DNA from: Salsipaludibacter sp963812245
Lineage (GTDB): Bacteria > Actinomycetota > Nitriliruptoria > Nitriliruptorales > Nitriliruptoraceae
Direction of reading: 5' to 3'
Length of the DNA stretch: 64,000 nucleotides
NCBI GenBank assembly: GCA_963812245.1
Contig: CAWEUK010000005.1
Location: forward strand, 1-64,000
Position 1 is the first letter of the stretch; every line of letters starts with the position of its first letter. The notes beneath the pieces were generated by a model. The model saw only the letters and a list, made by a program, of their open reading frames with translations. It was not told the origin of the DNA and did not search any database. Both the position numbers and the translations under genes were made by a program. Shown piece after piece: positions 9,361 to 17,938 of this stretch.

Positions 9361-10569
9361 TCAGGCGTCCTCGCGCGTCGAGTCCTGGTCGTTGGTCGCG
9401 TCCTGCTCGCGCGCGTCGGCCCCCTGCTCCGGCGTGACCTCCTCTTCCTCCTCGCGCGTCGGTTCCCGGTGGTCCGAGGGGTCGTCGGGCAGGACGGGGC
9501 GTTCCACGTCGTCGTTCATCTGCGCCTCGACGACGTCATCGCCCACCACCCAGGCCAGGAAGTCCTCCGGTTTGGACCCGTCCCAGGCCAGCGCGTCGAC
9601 CAGCAACGCGCGGCGGTCGACGGACATGTGCTCGGCGTAGAACGCCTCGATGTCGTCGTCGGCACGCAGCGGGATCCCCGCGTCGCGCAACTCGCGGAGT
9701 TCCGGTCGCGGCAGCGTGGTGTCGCTGGGGGCGCGCGCACCGACGAGTTCGACCGTGCGCAGGAACGCCCGGATGGCGTTGCGGCACGGCGTGATGGCGG
9801 AGCGAGAACACCCGCGGTCGCCATCGACGACGGAGTCCAGCAGCGTCAGGGTCTCGTCCAGTACCACGATGGAGGGGATGAGTGACGACATTCGCTCGGA
9901 GCTGTGGAAGTGGGCCAACACGGGATAGGCCAGGTGGCGCTGGGACAGGTCGGCGATCTCGGGGGTCAGTGCGAGCAGGTGCAGGTCGAGGTCGCCGAAT
10001 TCCTCGCCGTTCCAGGCACCCACGAGCACGTCGACGGGGGTCTCGCCCAGGCTCCAGATCGTCACTGCCGTCGTGCGCTTCTGGATGACGGCGCTGATGA
10101 TCGGCAGGACGTAGGCCACCGCCATTCCGACGAAGGCGACCCCGACCAGGGATGCCAACTGCTCGGCGAACCGCCAGATCGGGTTGGACGGCTCGAACGA
10201 GCTGCCACCGCGCCCGAGGATCAGCGAGGCCGCGTAGTGGATGCGACCCCAGGCGGGCTCCAGTGCCTCACCGTCCTGGAGCAGCGATCCCTCCTGGCCG
10301 AACACCAGCCCCCAGCCCACGATCATGAGGACCATCCAGGTCCACAGGATCAGCAGCACGATCACTGGGCCGGCGGCCTGCAGCGGGCCGTCGCGCCGGA
10401 CCGTTCGACCCAACCATCGCAACACGGCCCAGGTGGACCGCGACACGACCCGCGTGAGCGGACCCGGTCCTCGCGACACGACCAGCACGGTCACCGCGAT
10501 GTCCCACGAGGTCACGGCCACGACGACCATGCCGACCAGTGACGAGAATGACAGGAAGAAGGCAACCAT
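9361..10569 (-). CDS. Two-pore-type ion-channel-like membrane protein
   Basis: This 402-residue protein has three or four hydrophobic segments in its first ~180 residues: FFLSFSSLVGMVVVAV, PVIVLLILWTWMVLMIVGWG and LASLVGVAFVGMAVAYVLPI. A re-entrant-like stretch IHYAASLILGRGGSSFEPSN occupies the position of a pore loop. This layout matches bacterial proteins usually annotated as two-pore potassium-channel-family members. The loop lacks a canonical TVGYG selectivity filter, so ion specificity is open. The C-terminal ~220 residues are cytoplasmic, with a helical regulatory-looking region and a very acidic, low-complexity tail rich in Glu and Asp. The gene lies directly upstream of CHAT-II on the same strand, but a 150-base gap with its own promoter motif separates them. 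The association with the CHAT island may be functional or accidental. Confidence 0.6.
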   Translation of the reverse strand: MVAFFLSFSSLVGMVVVAVTSWDIAVTVLVVSRGPGPLTRVVSRSTWAVLRWLGRTVRRDGPLQAAGPVIVLLILWTWMVLMIVGWGLVFGQEGSLLQDGEALEPAWGRIHYAASLILGRGGSSFEPSNPIWRFAEQLASLVGVAFVGMAVAYVLPIISAVIQKRTTAVTIWSLGETPVDVLVGAWNGEEFGDLDLHLLALTPEIADLSQRHLAYPVLAHFHSSERMSSLIPSIVVLDETLTLLDSVVDGDRGCSRSAITPCRNAIRAFLRTVELVGARAPSDTTLPRPELRELRDAGIPLRADDDIEAFYAEHMSVDRRALLVDALAWDGSKPEDFLAWVVGDDVVEAQMNDDVERPVLPDDPSDHREPTREEEEEVTPEQGADAREQDATNDQDSTREDA

Positions 10570-10714
10570 CCGCTCGTGCCCCTGTCCGTGTGTCGTGGCC
10601 CCCGGCCGTCAGCCGCGCATCCTACGCGGGCAACCGAGGCGGGGCGCGGCGTGGCCCGACCAGGCCTCGGATGCCACGCCGTTCCCCCGCGTGGCACCCG
10701 AGGCCCATGCGCTG

Positions 10715-11056
10715 TCACACGCGCTGACGGCCGTAGTAGTCGGCGTGGCGTTCGCGGTAGCCGTCGTCGTCCCAGGAGTCCTCGTCGTAGTCCGGAGCCT
10801 CCTTGACCTGGTCCTTCGACAGGCCGACGTGCACGACCTGTTCGTCGTGGTCGACACGGTCGATCGCGCCAGCGGGGATCATCCGCTTCTTGCCGAAGAT
10901 CCAGAACCCCGTCTCGACGACGATGCGCGAGCTGCCGGAGCCCACCTGCGATTCGCTGATCTCGCCGATGCTGCCATCGGTGGCCTGCACGTCGTAGCCC
11001 ACCAGGTCCGCGTCGCTGGTCCAGTCGGGGTCGTCATGGGTCCACATGTCGGTCAT
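10715..11056 (-). CDS. PRC-barrel domain protein
   Basis: This is a 113-residue acidic protein starting MTDMWTHDDPDWTS (ATG at 11056, preceded by GAAGGA). The segment LVGYDVQATDGSIGEISE...FGKKRMIPAGAIDRVD is the PRC-barrel fold seen in RimM C-terminal domains and many small actinobacterial stress proteins. The tail (DYDEDSWDDDGYRERHADYYGRQ) is rich in Asp and Tyr. There is no signal peptide, so it is cytoplasmic. The role is unknown; similar small proteins often accompany stress responses. It is monocistronic, with no close partner. Confidence 0.75.
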   Translation of the reverse strand: MTDMWTHDDPDWTSDADLVGYDVQATDGSIGEISESQVGSGSSRIVVETGFWIFGKKRMIPAGAIDRVDHDEQVVHVGLSKDQVKEAPDYDEDSWDDDGYRERHADYYGRQRV

Positions 11057-11245
11057 GGTGTGTCCTTCGGTCAGGCGCCCCGTGGTCCGGGACGCTGCCG
11101 GGATGGTTCCCCGGCATCCACGACCCCAAACTGCCCGAACGGCCGGTGCCCGCGCGAGCATCGGTCGACCCTCGGCGCCCAGGGTGGTCGGCGGCGCGCC
11201 ACCGGGCCATCGGCGATTCCCACGATCGGGTGGCCCGGGCGGGAA

Positions 11246-12430
11246 TCAGGCGAAGGCGGGGATGCCAGTGATGGCCTGGCCCATGATCAGGGTGTGGATC
11301 TCGTGGGTGCCCTCGTAGGTGAACACCGACTCGAGGTTCGTGGCGTGTCGCAGTGGCGAGTACTCCAGGCTGACGCCGTTGGCACCCAGGATGCTGCGAG
11401 CCGTCCGGGCGGTCTCCAGGGCGGCACGCACGTTGTTGAACTTGCCGTAGCTGACCTGCGCGGCGGTGAGTGTGCCGGCATCCTTCATCCTGCCCAGGTG
11501 CAGGGCGACCAGGCTGGCGTTGTTGACCGCGACCATCATCTCGACGAGCTTGCGTTGGGTCAGTTGGAAGCCCGCGATCGGCTGGTCGAACTGCACCCGG
11601 GACTTCGCGTAGTCCAGCGCGTCCTCGTAGCAGGCTCGGGCCGCCCCGGCAGTGCCCCACAGGATGCCGTAGCGGGCCTCGTTGAGACACGACAGCGGAC
11701 CCCGCATGCCGTCGACGCCCGGCAGCACGGCATCGGCCGGCAGGCGGACGTCCGTGAGCACCAGTTCCGAGGTCACCGATGCGCGCAGTGACAACTTCTG
11801 CTTGACGTCGTTGGTGGTGAATCCCGGCGTGTCCGTGGGCACGATGAACCCGTGCACGCGACCCGACTCGCGCACCCGGGCCCACACGATCGCGACATCG
11901 GCGATGCCCCCGTTGGTGATCCACATCTTGGTCCCGTTGAGGATCCAGTCGTCACCGTCACGACGCGCATTGGTCGTCATCGACGACGGGTCCGAACCGG
12001 AGTCGGGCTCGGTCAACCCGAAACAGCCCACCAGTTCCCCGGCCGCCATGCCCGGCAGCCACCGCTGCTTCTGTTCCTCGCTGCCATAGGCATGGATCGG
12101 GAACATCGCCAGTGACCCCTGCACCGACACGAACGATCGGAAGCCCGAGTCGCCTGCCTCCATCTCCATGCACGCCAGTCCGTACTGGGTCCCCGACGCA
12201 CCGGCACAGCCATACCCGTCCAGGTGCATCCCCAGCAGGCCCAGGCTGCCCATCTCGGTCGCCAACTCGCGGGGGAAGACGCCACGGTCGTACCAGTCGG
12301 CGATGTCGGGCAGCACGCGGTCACCCACCCAGGCCCGCACCGTGTCGCGCAGCAGCACCTCGTCCTCGTCCAACAGCCGATCCAGTTCCAGGAAGTCGTG
12401 TGCCGGCGGCGTGTGGATGGCAGTCGTCAT
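11246..12430 (-). CDS. Acyl-CoA dehydrogenase, glutaryl-CoA dehydrogenase-like
   Basis: This is a 394-residue FAD-dependent acyl-CoA dehydrogenase. Start MTTAIHTPPAHDFLELDRLL (ATG at 12430, AAGGA upstream). Diagnostic segments are GCFGLTEPDSGSDPSSM (FAD contacts), GTKMWITNGGIADVAIVWAR, and SRVQFDQPIAGFQLTQRKL. The C-terminal YEGTHEIHTLIMGQAITG carries the catalytic-base Glu at the position used in glutaryl-CoA dehydrogenase. The length and the closing ITGIPAF-type tail fit GcdH, which oxidises and decarboxylates glutaryl-CoA in lysine and tryptophan breakdown. Other short-chain specificities are possible. It stands alone, divergent from nadA with ~310 bases between the two starts. Confidence 0.82.
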   Translation of the reverse strand: MTTAIHTPPAHDFLELDRLLDEDEVLLRDTVRAWVGDRVLPDIADWYDRGVFPRELATEMGSLGLLGMHLDGYGCAGASGTQYGLACMEMEAGDSGFRSFVSVQGSLAMFPIHAYGSEEQKQRWLPGMAAGELVGCFGLTEPDSGSDPSSMTTNARRDGDDWILNGTKMWITNGGIADVAIVWARVRESGRVHGFIVPTDTPGFTTNDVKQKLSLRASVTSELVLTDVRLPADAVLPGVDGMRGPLSCLNEARYGILWGTAGAARACYEDALDYAKSRVQFDQPIAGFQLTQRKLVEMMVAVNNASLVALHLGRMKDAGTLTAAQVSYGKFNNVRAALETARTARSILGANGVSLEYSPLRHATNLESVFTYEGTHEIHTLIMGQAITGIPAFA

Positions 12431-12741
12431 GTCGTGGTCCTTGTGACGGGCCGAGGTGGAGGGTGCCGGCACACGCGCAACAACCGGGGGCTGGGTGGTG
12501 GTGCACGAGGCCTGGCGGGTCGCCATTGGACCACGCCGCCCGATCCGCTGCAGTTCGCCGTGCGCTGGCCGAGGCGACAGGTCCGACGTCCCGGGTGGCA
12601 CCGCGAGACTGGTGGCGGTGACGTCATGCCACGGTGACGTCGCCCAACCCGCGACCCGGCGTGGGCCGTGGCCGGTGGTCGCCCGCTTCCACCCGCCAAT
12701 ACCATGGGTCCACGCGCACCACCTCGAACGCCAGGAGTGCC

Positions 12742-13722
12742 ATGAGCACCGCGACCCCACTCAAGATCACGCCACCGGGCAGTGTTCTGCCGGACGTGGA
12801 ACGTGCCATGCTGCAGCCGGTCGTGGACGAGATCGAACGTCTCAAGGTCGAACGCAACGCCATCGTGGCCGCACACAACTACATGACTCCCGACATCTTC
12901 GAACTGGTCGCCGACATCAAGGGCGACTCGCTGTACCTGGCAGAGGTGGCCCGCGACACCGAGGCGGACGTCATCGTGCTCGCCGGGGTCAACTTCATGG
13001 CCGACACGGCCAAGTTGGTCAACCCCGCCAAGACCGTGTTGCTGCCCAGCCTCGAGGCTGGCTGCTCGCTGGCGGATGGCATCACGGGCGAGGACGTGCG
13101 CCAGCTCAAGGCCCAGTACCCCGGGGTCCCGGTCGTCACCTACGTCAACACGTCGGCCGAGGTGAAGGCCGAGACCGACATCTGCTGCACGTCGGGCAAC
13201 GCCGTCGCAGTGGTGGAGTCGCTGGGTGTGGACCGGGTGCTGTTCCTGCCCGACCAGTACCTGGGCAAGTACGTCGCCACCAAGACCGACGTCGAGTTGA
13301 TCCTGTGGGACGGTGCGTGCATGGTCCACGAGCGCTTCACCGGTGAGGAGATGCGTCGCCACCGCGAGGGACTGGGCAACCTGCCGATCATCGCCCACCC
13401 GGAATGCCCACCGGACGTGCTCGCCGAGGCGGACTACGTCGGGTCGACCAACGGCATCATCAACTGGGTGGCCGAGCACAAGCCCGAGCGCGTGATGATG
13501 GTGACGGAGTGCTCGATGGCCGACAACGTCGCCCTGTCGCATCCCGAGACCGAGTTCGTGCGGCCGTGCAACCTGTGCCCGCACATGAAGCAGATCACGC
13601 TGGACGGCATCCGCAACTCGCTGGCCACCATGACCCACCAGGTCGAGATTCCCGTCGACATCGCCGCCCGCGCCCGCGTCGCGGTCGAACGGATGCTCGC
13701 CGTGGGCAGGAACGAGGCGTGA
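12742..13722 (+). CDS. nadA: Quinolinate synthase
   Basis: NadA condenses iminoaspartate with dihydroxyacetone phosphate to quinolinate using a [4Fe-4S] cluster. The 326-residue product starts at ATG 12742 behind AGGAG (12733-12737). Motifs: AAHNYMTPDIFELVADIKGDS, GVNFMADTAKLVNP, LLPSLEAGCSLAD, DICCTSGNAVAVVE and MVTECSMADN. RPCNLCPHMKQITLD supplies the last cluster-ligand region. The length fits the family. The stop overlaps the GTG start of nadB by four bases, the first link of a fully overlapping nadABC operon for de novo NAD synthesis. Confidence 0.95.
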   Translation: MSTATPLKITPPGSVLPDVERAMLQPVVDEIERLKVERNAIVAAHNYMTPDIFELVADIKGDSLYLAEVARDTEADVIVLAGVNFMADTAKLVNPAKTVLLPSLEAGCSLADGITGEDVRQLKAQYPGVPVVTYVNTSAEVKAETDICCTSGNAVAVVESLGVDRVLFLPDQYLGKYVATKTDVELILWDGACMVHERFTGEEMRRHREGLGNLPIIAHPECPPDVLAEADYVGSTNGIINWVAEHKPERVMMVTECSMADNVALSHPETEFVRPCNLCPHMKQITLDGIRNSLATMTHQVEIPVDIAARARVAVERMLAVGRNEA

Positions 13723-15419
13723 GCCTGCCGATCCAGCGGCTGGACACCCCGGTCGTCGTCGGATCCGGGGTGGCCGGGCTGTCGGTGGCGCTGGGACTGC
13801 CACGGGCAATCGTGTTCACGTTGGGCCAGACCGGGTCGACCGGCTGGGCCCAGGGCGGCATCGCGGCGGCAGTCGGCGACGACGACACTGCCCAGTTGCA
13901 TGCCCGCGACACGATGACCGTGTCCGGTGGGATCGCAGTCCAGCGCGCGGTGGACATCCTGACCGAGGGCGGCCGCCGGGCGATCGACCGACTGGTGGCA
14001 CTGGGCGCCGACTTCGACATGGACGCCGGTGGCGACCTGGCCCTGGGGCGGGAGGCCGGCCATGGCCGCCGACGCATCGTGCATGCCGACGGTGACAGCA
14101 CTGGGGCCGAGGTGCAGCGCACCCTGTGGACGGCGGTCACGGGCAGCGATGCGGTGACCGTGCACAACGACCACCGGGTGCTGGACCTCGTTCGTGACGG
14201 TGACGGCGTGACCGGGGTGCTGGTCGACCATGCCGGCCAGCGTCGCGTCGTCCTGGCGCCTGCGGTGGTGCTGGCCACGGGTGGCATCGGGCAGATCTAT
14301 CGCCACACGACCAACCCGTCCGGCGTGACCGGGGACGGCATCGCCATGGCGGCACGGGTCGCCGCACGACTGGCCGACCTTGAGTTCGTGCAGTTCCACC
14401 CGACCGGCCTGGTCGCCGGCCGTGACCCGATGCCGCTGCTGACCGAGGCACTGCGCGGCGAGGGCGCCACGCTGGTCAACGACGTCGGCGAGCGCTTCAT
14501 GCTCGACCACCATCCGGATGCCGAACTGGCACCGCGTGACGTCGTTGCCCGCGCCATCTGGTGGCAGTTGGCCGACGGCCACGAGGTGTGGCTGGACGCA
14601 CGCTCGATCCCCGACTTCCTCGACCACTTCCCGACGGTGTTCGGCCATGCCCAGGCCGCCGGCCTGGATCCCCGGACAGATCTCCTGCCGGTGTCACCCG
14701 CAGCCCACTACTTCATGGGCGGGATCGACGCCAACGGCTCGGGGCGAACCTCCACCCCCGGGCTGTGGGCGGTCGGTGAGGTGGCCTCGACCGGCGTGCA
14801 CGGTGCCAACCGGCTGGCCTCGAACTCGCTGCTGGAAGGACTGGTCTACGGCGCCGCCGTCGCCAACGACATCGCCACGACGTCGACCCACCACCATGGC
14901 GACCGCGCCACCCCGGCCGCCGGTGGCTGGACACCCGGCTTCGACACCCTGCCGATCGAGGCCGGCGACCGGCTCCAGGACGTCCGAGTCCTGATGTGGG
15001 ATCGCGCCGGCCTGGTGCGTACCGGTGACGGGCTGTGGGCGGCACGCACCAGCCTGTTGGAATGGCAGGACGAGTTGTTCGCATCGATCGAGGGGCGGGT
15101 GGCCTTCGAGGTGGCGGCCCTGGTCATCACCGCTGCCCTGCGGCGGTCGGAGTCCCGTGGCAGCCATCACCGCGCCGACCACCCGGACCTCGACCCCTTC
15201 CAGGCCAACCGCAACCTCGTCGAACCCGTTCCCGTGCCCTTCACGACGACCGAGGACACGGAGTCGACGTCGGCCACCATGCCGCACGACTCCACGTCCC
15301 ACCCCGAACTGGGTGGCGGTCCCATCCCGGCCCTGTCGCCGACGGTCGCGGTCGGGCCCGAGTCCGCCCCGGGTCCGCGCCCTCCCCGCACACCTCCGCG
15401 CATGCCGGCGTCACGATGA
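13719..15419 (+). CDS. nadB: L-aspartate oxidase
   Basis: NadB oxidises L-aspartate to iminoaspartate, the substrate of NadA. The 566-residue flavoprotein starts at GTG 13719 (VSLPIQRLDTPVVVGSG), overlapping the nadA stop. FAD-binding features are VVGSGVAGLSVAL, TGWAQGGIAAAVGDDD and VVLATGGIGQIYRHTTNP. The substrate region includes LEFVQFHPTGLV, EALRGEGATLVND and SPAAHYFMGGI. The flavin-binding C-terminal stretch is GLWAVGEVASTGVHGANRLA. The catalytic domains end near residue 505. A ~55-residue Pro/Ser/Thr-rich tail follows and is not part of the usual enzyme. The stop overlaps nadC (ATGA). Confidence 0.95.
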   Translation: MSLPIQRLDTPVVVGSGVAGLSVALGLPRAIVFTLGQTGSTGWAQGGIAAAVGDDDTAQLHARDTMTVSGGIAVQRAVDILTEGGRRAIDRLVALGADFDMDAGGDLALGREAGHGRRRIVHADGDSTGAEVQRTLWTAVTGSDAVTVHNDHRVLDLVRDGDGVTGVLVDHAGQRRVVLAPAVVLATGGIGQIYRHTTNPSGVTGDGIAMAARVAARLADLEFVQFHPTGLVAGRDPMPLLTEALRGEGATLVNDVGERFMLDHHPDAELAPRDVVARAIWWQLADGHEVWLDARSIPDFLDHFPTVFGHAQAAGLDPRTDLLPVSPAAHYFMGGIDANGSGRTSTPGLWAVGEVASTGVHGANRLASNSLLEGLVYGAAVANDIATTSTHHHGDRATPAAGGWTPGFDTLPIEAGDRLQDVRVLMWDRAGLVRTGDGLWAARTSLLEWQDELFASIEGRVAFEVAALVITAALRRSESRGSHHRADHPDLDPFQANRNLVEPVPVPFTTTEDTESTSATMPHDSTSHPELGGGPIPALSPTVAVGPESAPGPRPPRTPPRMPASR

Positions 15420-16306
15420 GCGGCCGCAACGACGAAGCCGTGGCGACGCCGGGTGGTGCGATGGAACTGCCTGGCGACCTGGTCGAGGACCTGGTCGTGC
15501 GCGCCCTGCAGGAAGACCTCGGCCTGGCCGGGGACCTGACTTCGATGGCGATCTTCGACGCCACTGCGCGATCAACGGCCCAGGTCGTCGCGCGCCAGGA
15601 CCTGACCGTCGCCGGGCTGGAGATCGTGGCGCGGGTGTTCACGCACGTCGATCAGACCATCGTCACGACACGACACGAGACCGACGGCACCGCCGTGGCG
15701 GCCGGGACCGTGCTTGCGACCGTGACCGGTCCCACCCGGGGGATCCTGACCGGCGAACGCCTCGCGCTCAACTTCCTGGGGCGCCTGTCGGGGATCGCGA
15801 CCTTCACCGCCGGACTGGTGGCGCTCACGGCGGGCACGACGGCGCGCGTCGCCGACACCCGCAAGACCACACCCACCCTGCGGGCACTGGAGAAGTACGC
15901 CGTGCGCATGGGCGGTGGCAGCAACCACCGCTTCGGACTCTTCGACGCCGTGATGGTCAAGGACAACCACATCGCGGCAGCGGGCGGTCTGGTCCAGGCC
16001 GTGGAGGCCGTCCGGGCGCGGGTGGGCCACATGGTCACCATCGAGGTGGAGGTCGACAGCCTCGACCAACTGCCCGACCTGTTGGCAGTCGGGGCAGACG
16101 TGGTCCTGCTCGACAACATGGGGACTGACGAGCTGCGCCGGGCCGTGGCCATCGTGGACGGCGCGATGACCGTCGAGGCGTCCGGCGGCATCACCGCCGC
16201 CACGATCGCCGATGTCGCCGCGACCGGCGTCGACGTCATCAGCCTGGGGGCCCTGACCCACAGCGCCCCCAACGCCGACGTCGCGCTGGACGTCGTCACC
16301 GCCTGA
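15416..16306 (+). CDS. nadC: Nicotinate-nucleotide pyrophosphorylase (carboxylating)
   Basis: NadC is the quinolinate phosphoribosyltransferase that makes nicotinate mononucleotide. The 296-residue product starts at ATG 15416, overlapping the nadB stop. Motifs: LQEDLGLAGDLTS, GERLALNFLGRLSGIAT and ARVADTRKTTPTLRALEKYA (PRPP and substrate-binding Arg/Lys). Also GGGSNHRFGLFDAVMVKDNH, IEVEVDSLDQL, LLDNMGTDELRRAV and EASGGITAATIADVAATGVD. Length and motif order are standard. It is the last gene of the nadABC operon; the next gene has its own promoter-like sequence. Confidence 0.95.
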   Translation: MSGRNDEAVATPGGAMELPGDLVEDLVVRALQEDLGLAGDLTSMAIFDATARSTAQVVARQDLTVAGLEIVARVFTHVDQTIVTTRHETDGTAVAAGTVLATVTGPTRGILTGERLALNFLGRLSGIATFTAGLVALTAGTTARVADTRKTTPTLRALEKYAVRMGGGSNHRFGLFDAVMVKDNHIAAAGGLVQAVEAVRARVGHMVTIEVEVDSLDQLPDLLAVGADVVLLDNMGTDELRRAVAIVDGAMTVEASGGITAATIADVAATGVDVISLGALTHSAPNADVALDVVTA

Positions 16307-16361
16307 CGCCCGCGTCTCGATCGAGTCCGGGAATGCGGCCACCCAGGCCGATGGCCGGGCC

Positions 16362-16367
16362 TAGGCT
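16362..16367 (+). promoter_or_regulatory. Candidate -10 box upstream of the sulfatase operon
   Basis: TAGGCT within GGCCTAGGCTGTGG lies 62 bases before the sulfatase ATG. The same hexamer occurs upstream of znuC (27634-27639). It fits an actinobacterial TANNNT -10 element; no clear -35 was identified. Confidence 0.35.
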
Positions 16368-16429
16368 GTGGGCGTGCCAGAGCCCACGTCGCGGGAAGCT
16401 CCCGCGCCCACACGTGGTCAGGAGCCAGC

Positions 16430-17938
16430 ATGCCCAACGGACAACCCAACATCCTCGTCATCTGGGGCGACGACATCGGCATCACCAACCTGTCGTGCTA
16501 CTCCGACGGCATCATGGGCTACCGCACGCCCAACATCGATCGCATCGCCGACGAGGGCGTCCGGTTCACCGACTACTACGGCGAACAGTCCTGCACCGCG
16601 GGCCGGGCCGCCTTCATCACGGGCCAGAATCCCTACCGGTCCGGCCTGACCAAGGTCGGCATGCCCGGTGCCGACGTGGGCTACCAGCAGGCCGATCCCA
16701 CGATCGCCAGGGGCCTGAAGGAACAGGGCTACGTCACCGGCCAGTTCGGCAAGAACCACTTCGGAGACCGCGACGCGCACCTGCCGACGATGCACGGGTT
16801 CGACGAGTTCTTCGGCAACCTCTACCACCTCAATGCCGAGGAGGAGCCCGAGCAGGAGGACTACCCCACCGACGAGGAGTTTCCCAACTTCCGCGAGCGG
16901 TTCTCGCCACGGGGCGTGATGCACTCGTGGGCCGACGCCCAGGCCGAAGGCGGCCAGCGGATCGAGGACACCGGGCCGCTCACCAAGAAGCGCATGGAGA
17001 CCGTGGACAGTGAGTTCCTTGCCGAGGCCGAACGCTTCATCCGTGACGCCGTGGCAGCAGGCACCCCGTTCTTCCTCTGGTTCAACACCACGCACATGCA
17101 CTTCCGCACCCACCGACCGGACGAGATCAAGGGCCAGGCCGGTCGCTGGCAGTCCGCCTACCACGACGTCATGGTCCAGCACGACGGCCAGGTCGGCCAA
17201 CTGCTGGACCTGGTGGACGAGTTGGGCATCACCGACGACACCATCGTCCAGTACTCCACCGACAACGGCCCCCACATGAACACGTGGCCGGACGCCGGGA
17301 TGACGCCCTTCCGCAGCGAGAAGAACTCCAACTGGGAAGGTGCGTACCGGGTGCCGTGCGTCGTGCGCTGGCCGGGCCAGTGGCCTGCGGGCGTCGTGCG
17401 CAACGGCATCGCGAGCCACGCCGACTGGTTCGTCACCTTCATGGCGGCCGCCGGGGACGACGACGTGGCGGCCAGGCTGCGTGACGGGGCCACGCTCGAC
17501 GGCCACGACTACCACGTCCACCTGGACGGCTACGACCTGGGCGACTACCTGCGCGGCGAGGCCGACGACAGCCCACGTCGCCACTTCTTCTACGTGTCCG
17601 ACGACGGCGACCTGACGGCCGTGCGCTTCGACAACTGGAAGGTCGTGTTCCTGGAGCAGCGGGCCACCGGAACGCTGCAGATCTGGGCCGAACCGTTCAC
17701 CGAACTGCGCGTCCCCAAGATCTTCAACCTGCGCACGGACCCGTTCGAGCGTGCCGACATCACGTCGAACACCTACTACGACTGGCTGCTGGACCACGCC
17801 TGGGTCCTGGTCCCGATCCAGACCTACGTGGCGCGCATGATCCAGACGCTGGCCGAGTTCCCGCCCAGCCAGGAGCCTGCCAGCTTCACGATCGGCAAGG
17901 TCATGGAGAAGTTGCAGGCCGGTATCGGCTCGTCGTGA
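16430..17938 (+). CDS. Type I sulfatase (formylglycine-dependent)
   Basis: This 502-residue arylsulfatase-family hydrolase starts MPNGQPNILVIWGDDIG (ATG 16430, CAGGAG upstream). The metal-site Asp pair is in WGDDIG. The formylglycine signature is C-T-A-G-R at residues 55-59, followed by AAFITGQNPYRSG. Further sulfatase blocks are YVTGQFGKNHFGD, FFLWFNTTHMHF, STDNGPHMNTWPDAGMTPF and EGAYRVPCVVRWPG. There is no signal peptide, so it acts in the cytoplasm or is exported by another route. The stop overlaps the start of a formylglycine-generating enzyme gene, the activator that oxidises the Cys. The natural sulfate ester cannot be told from the sequence. Confidence 0.93.
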   Translation: MPNGQPNILVIWGDDIGITNLSCYSDGIMGYRTPNIDRIADEGVRFTDYYGEQSCTAGRAAFITGQNPYRSGLTKVGMPGADVGYQQADPTIARGLKEQGYVTGQFGKNHFGDRDAHLPTMHGFDEFFGNLYHLNAEEEPEQEDYPTDEEFPNFRERFSPRGVMHSWADAQAEGGQRIEDTGPLTKKRMETVDSEFLAEAERFIRDAVAAGTPFFLWFNTTHMHFRTHRPDEIKGQAGRWQSAYHDVMVQHDGQVGQLLDLVDELGITDDTIVQYSTDNGPHMNTWPDAGMTPFRSEKNSNWEGAYRVPCVVRWPGQWPAGVVRNGIASHADWFVTFMAAAGDDDVAARLRDGATLDGHDYHVHLDGYDLGDYLRGEADDSPRRHFFYVSDDGDLTAVRFDNWKVVFLEQRATGTLQIWAEPFTELRVPKIFNLRTDPFERADITSNTYYDWLLDHAWVLVPIQTYVARMIQTLAEFPPSQEPASFTIGKVMEKLQAGIGSS

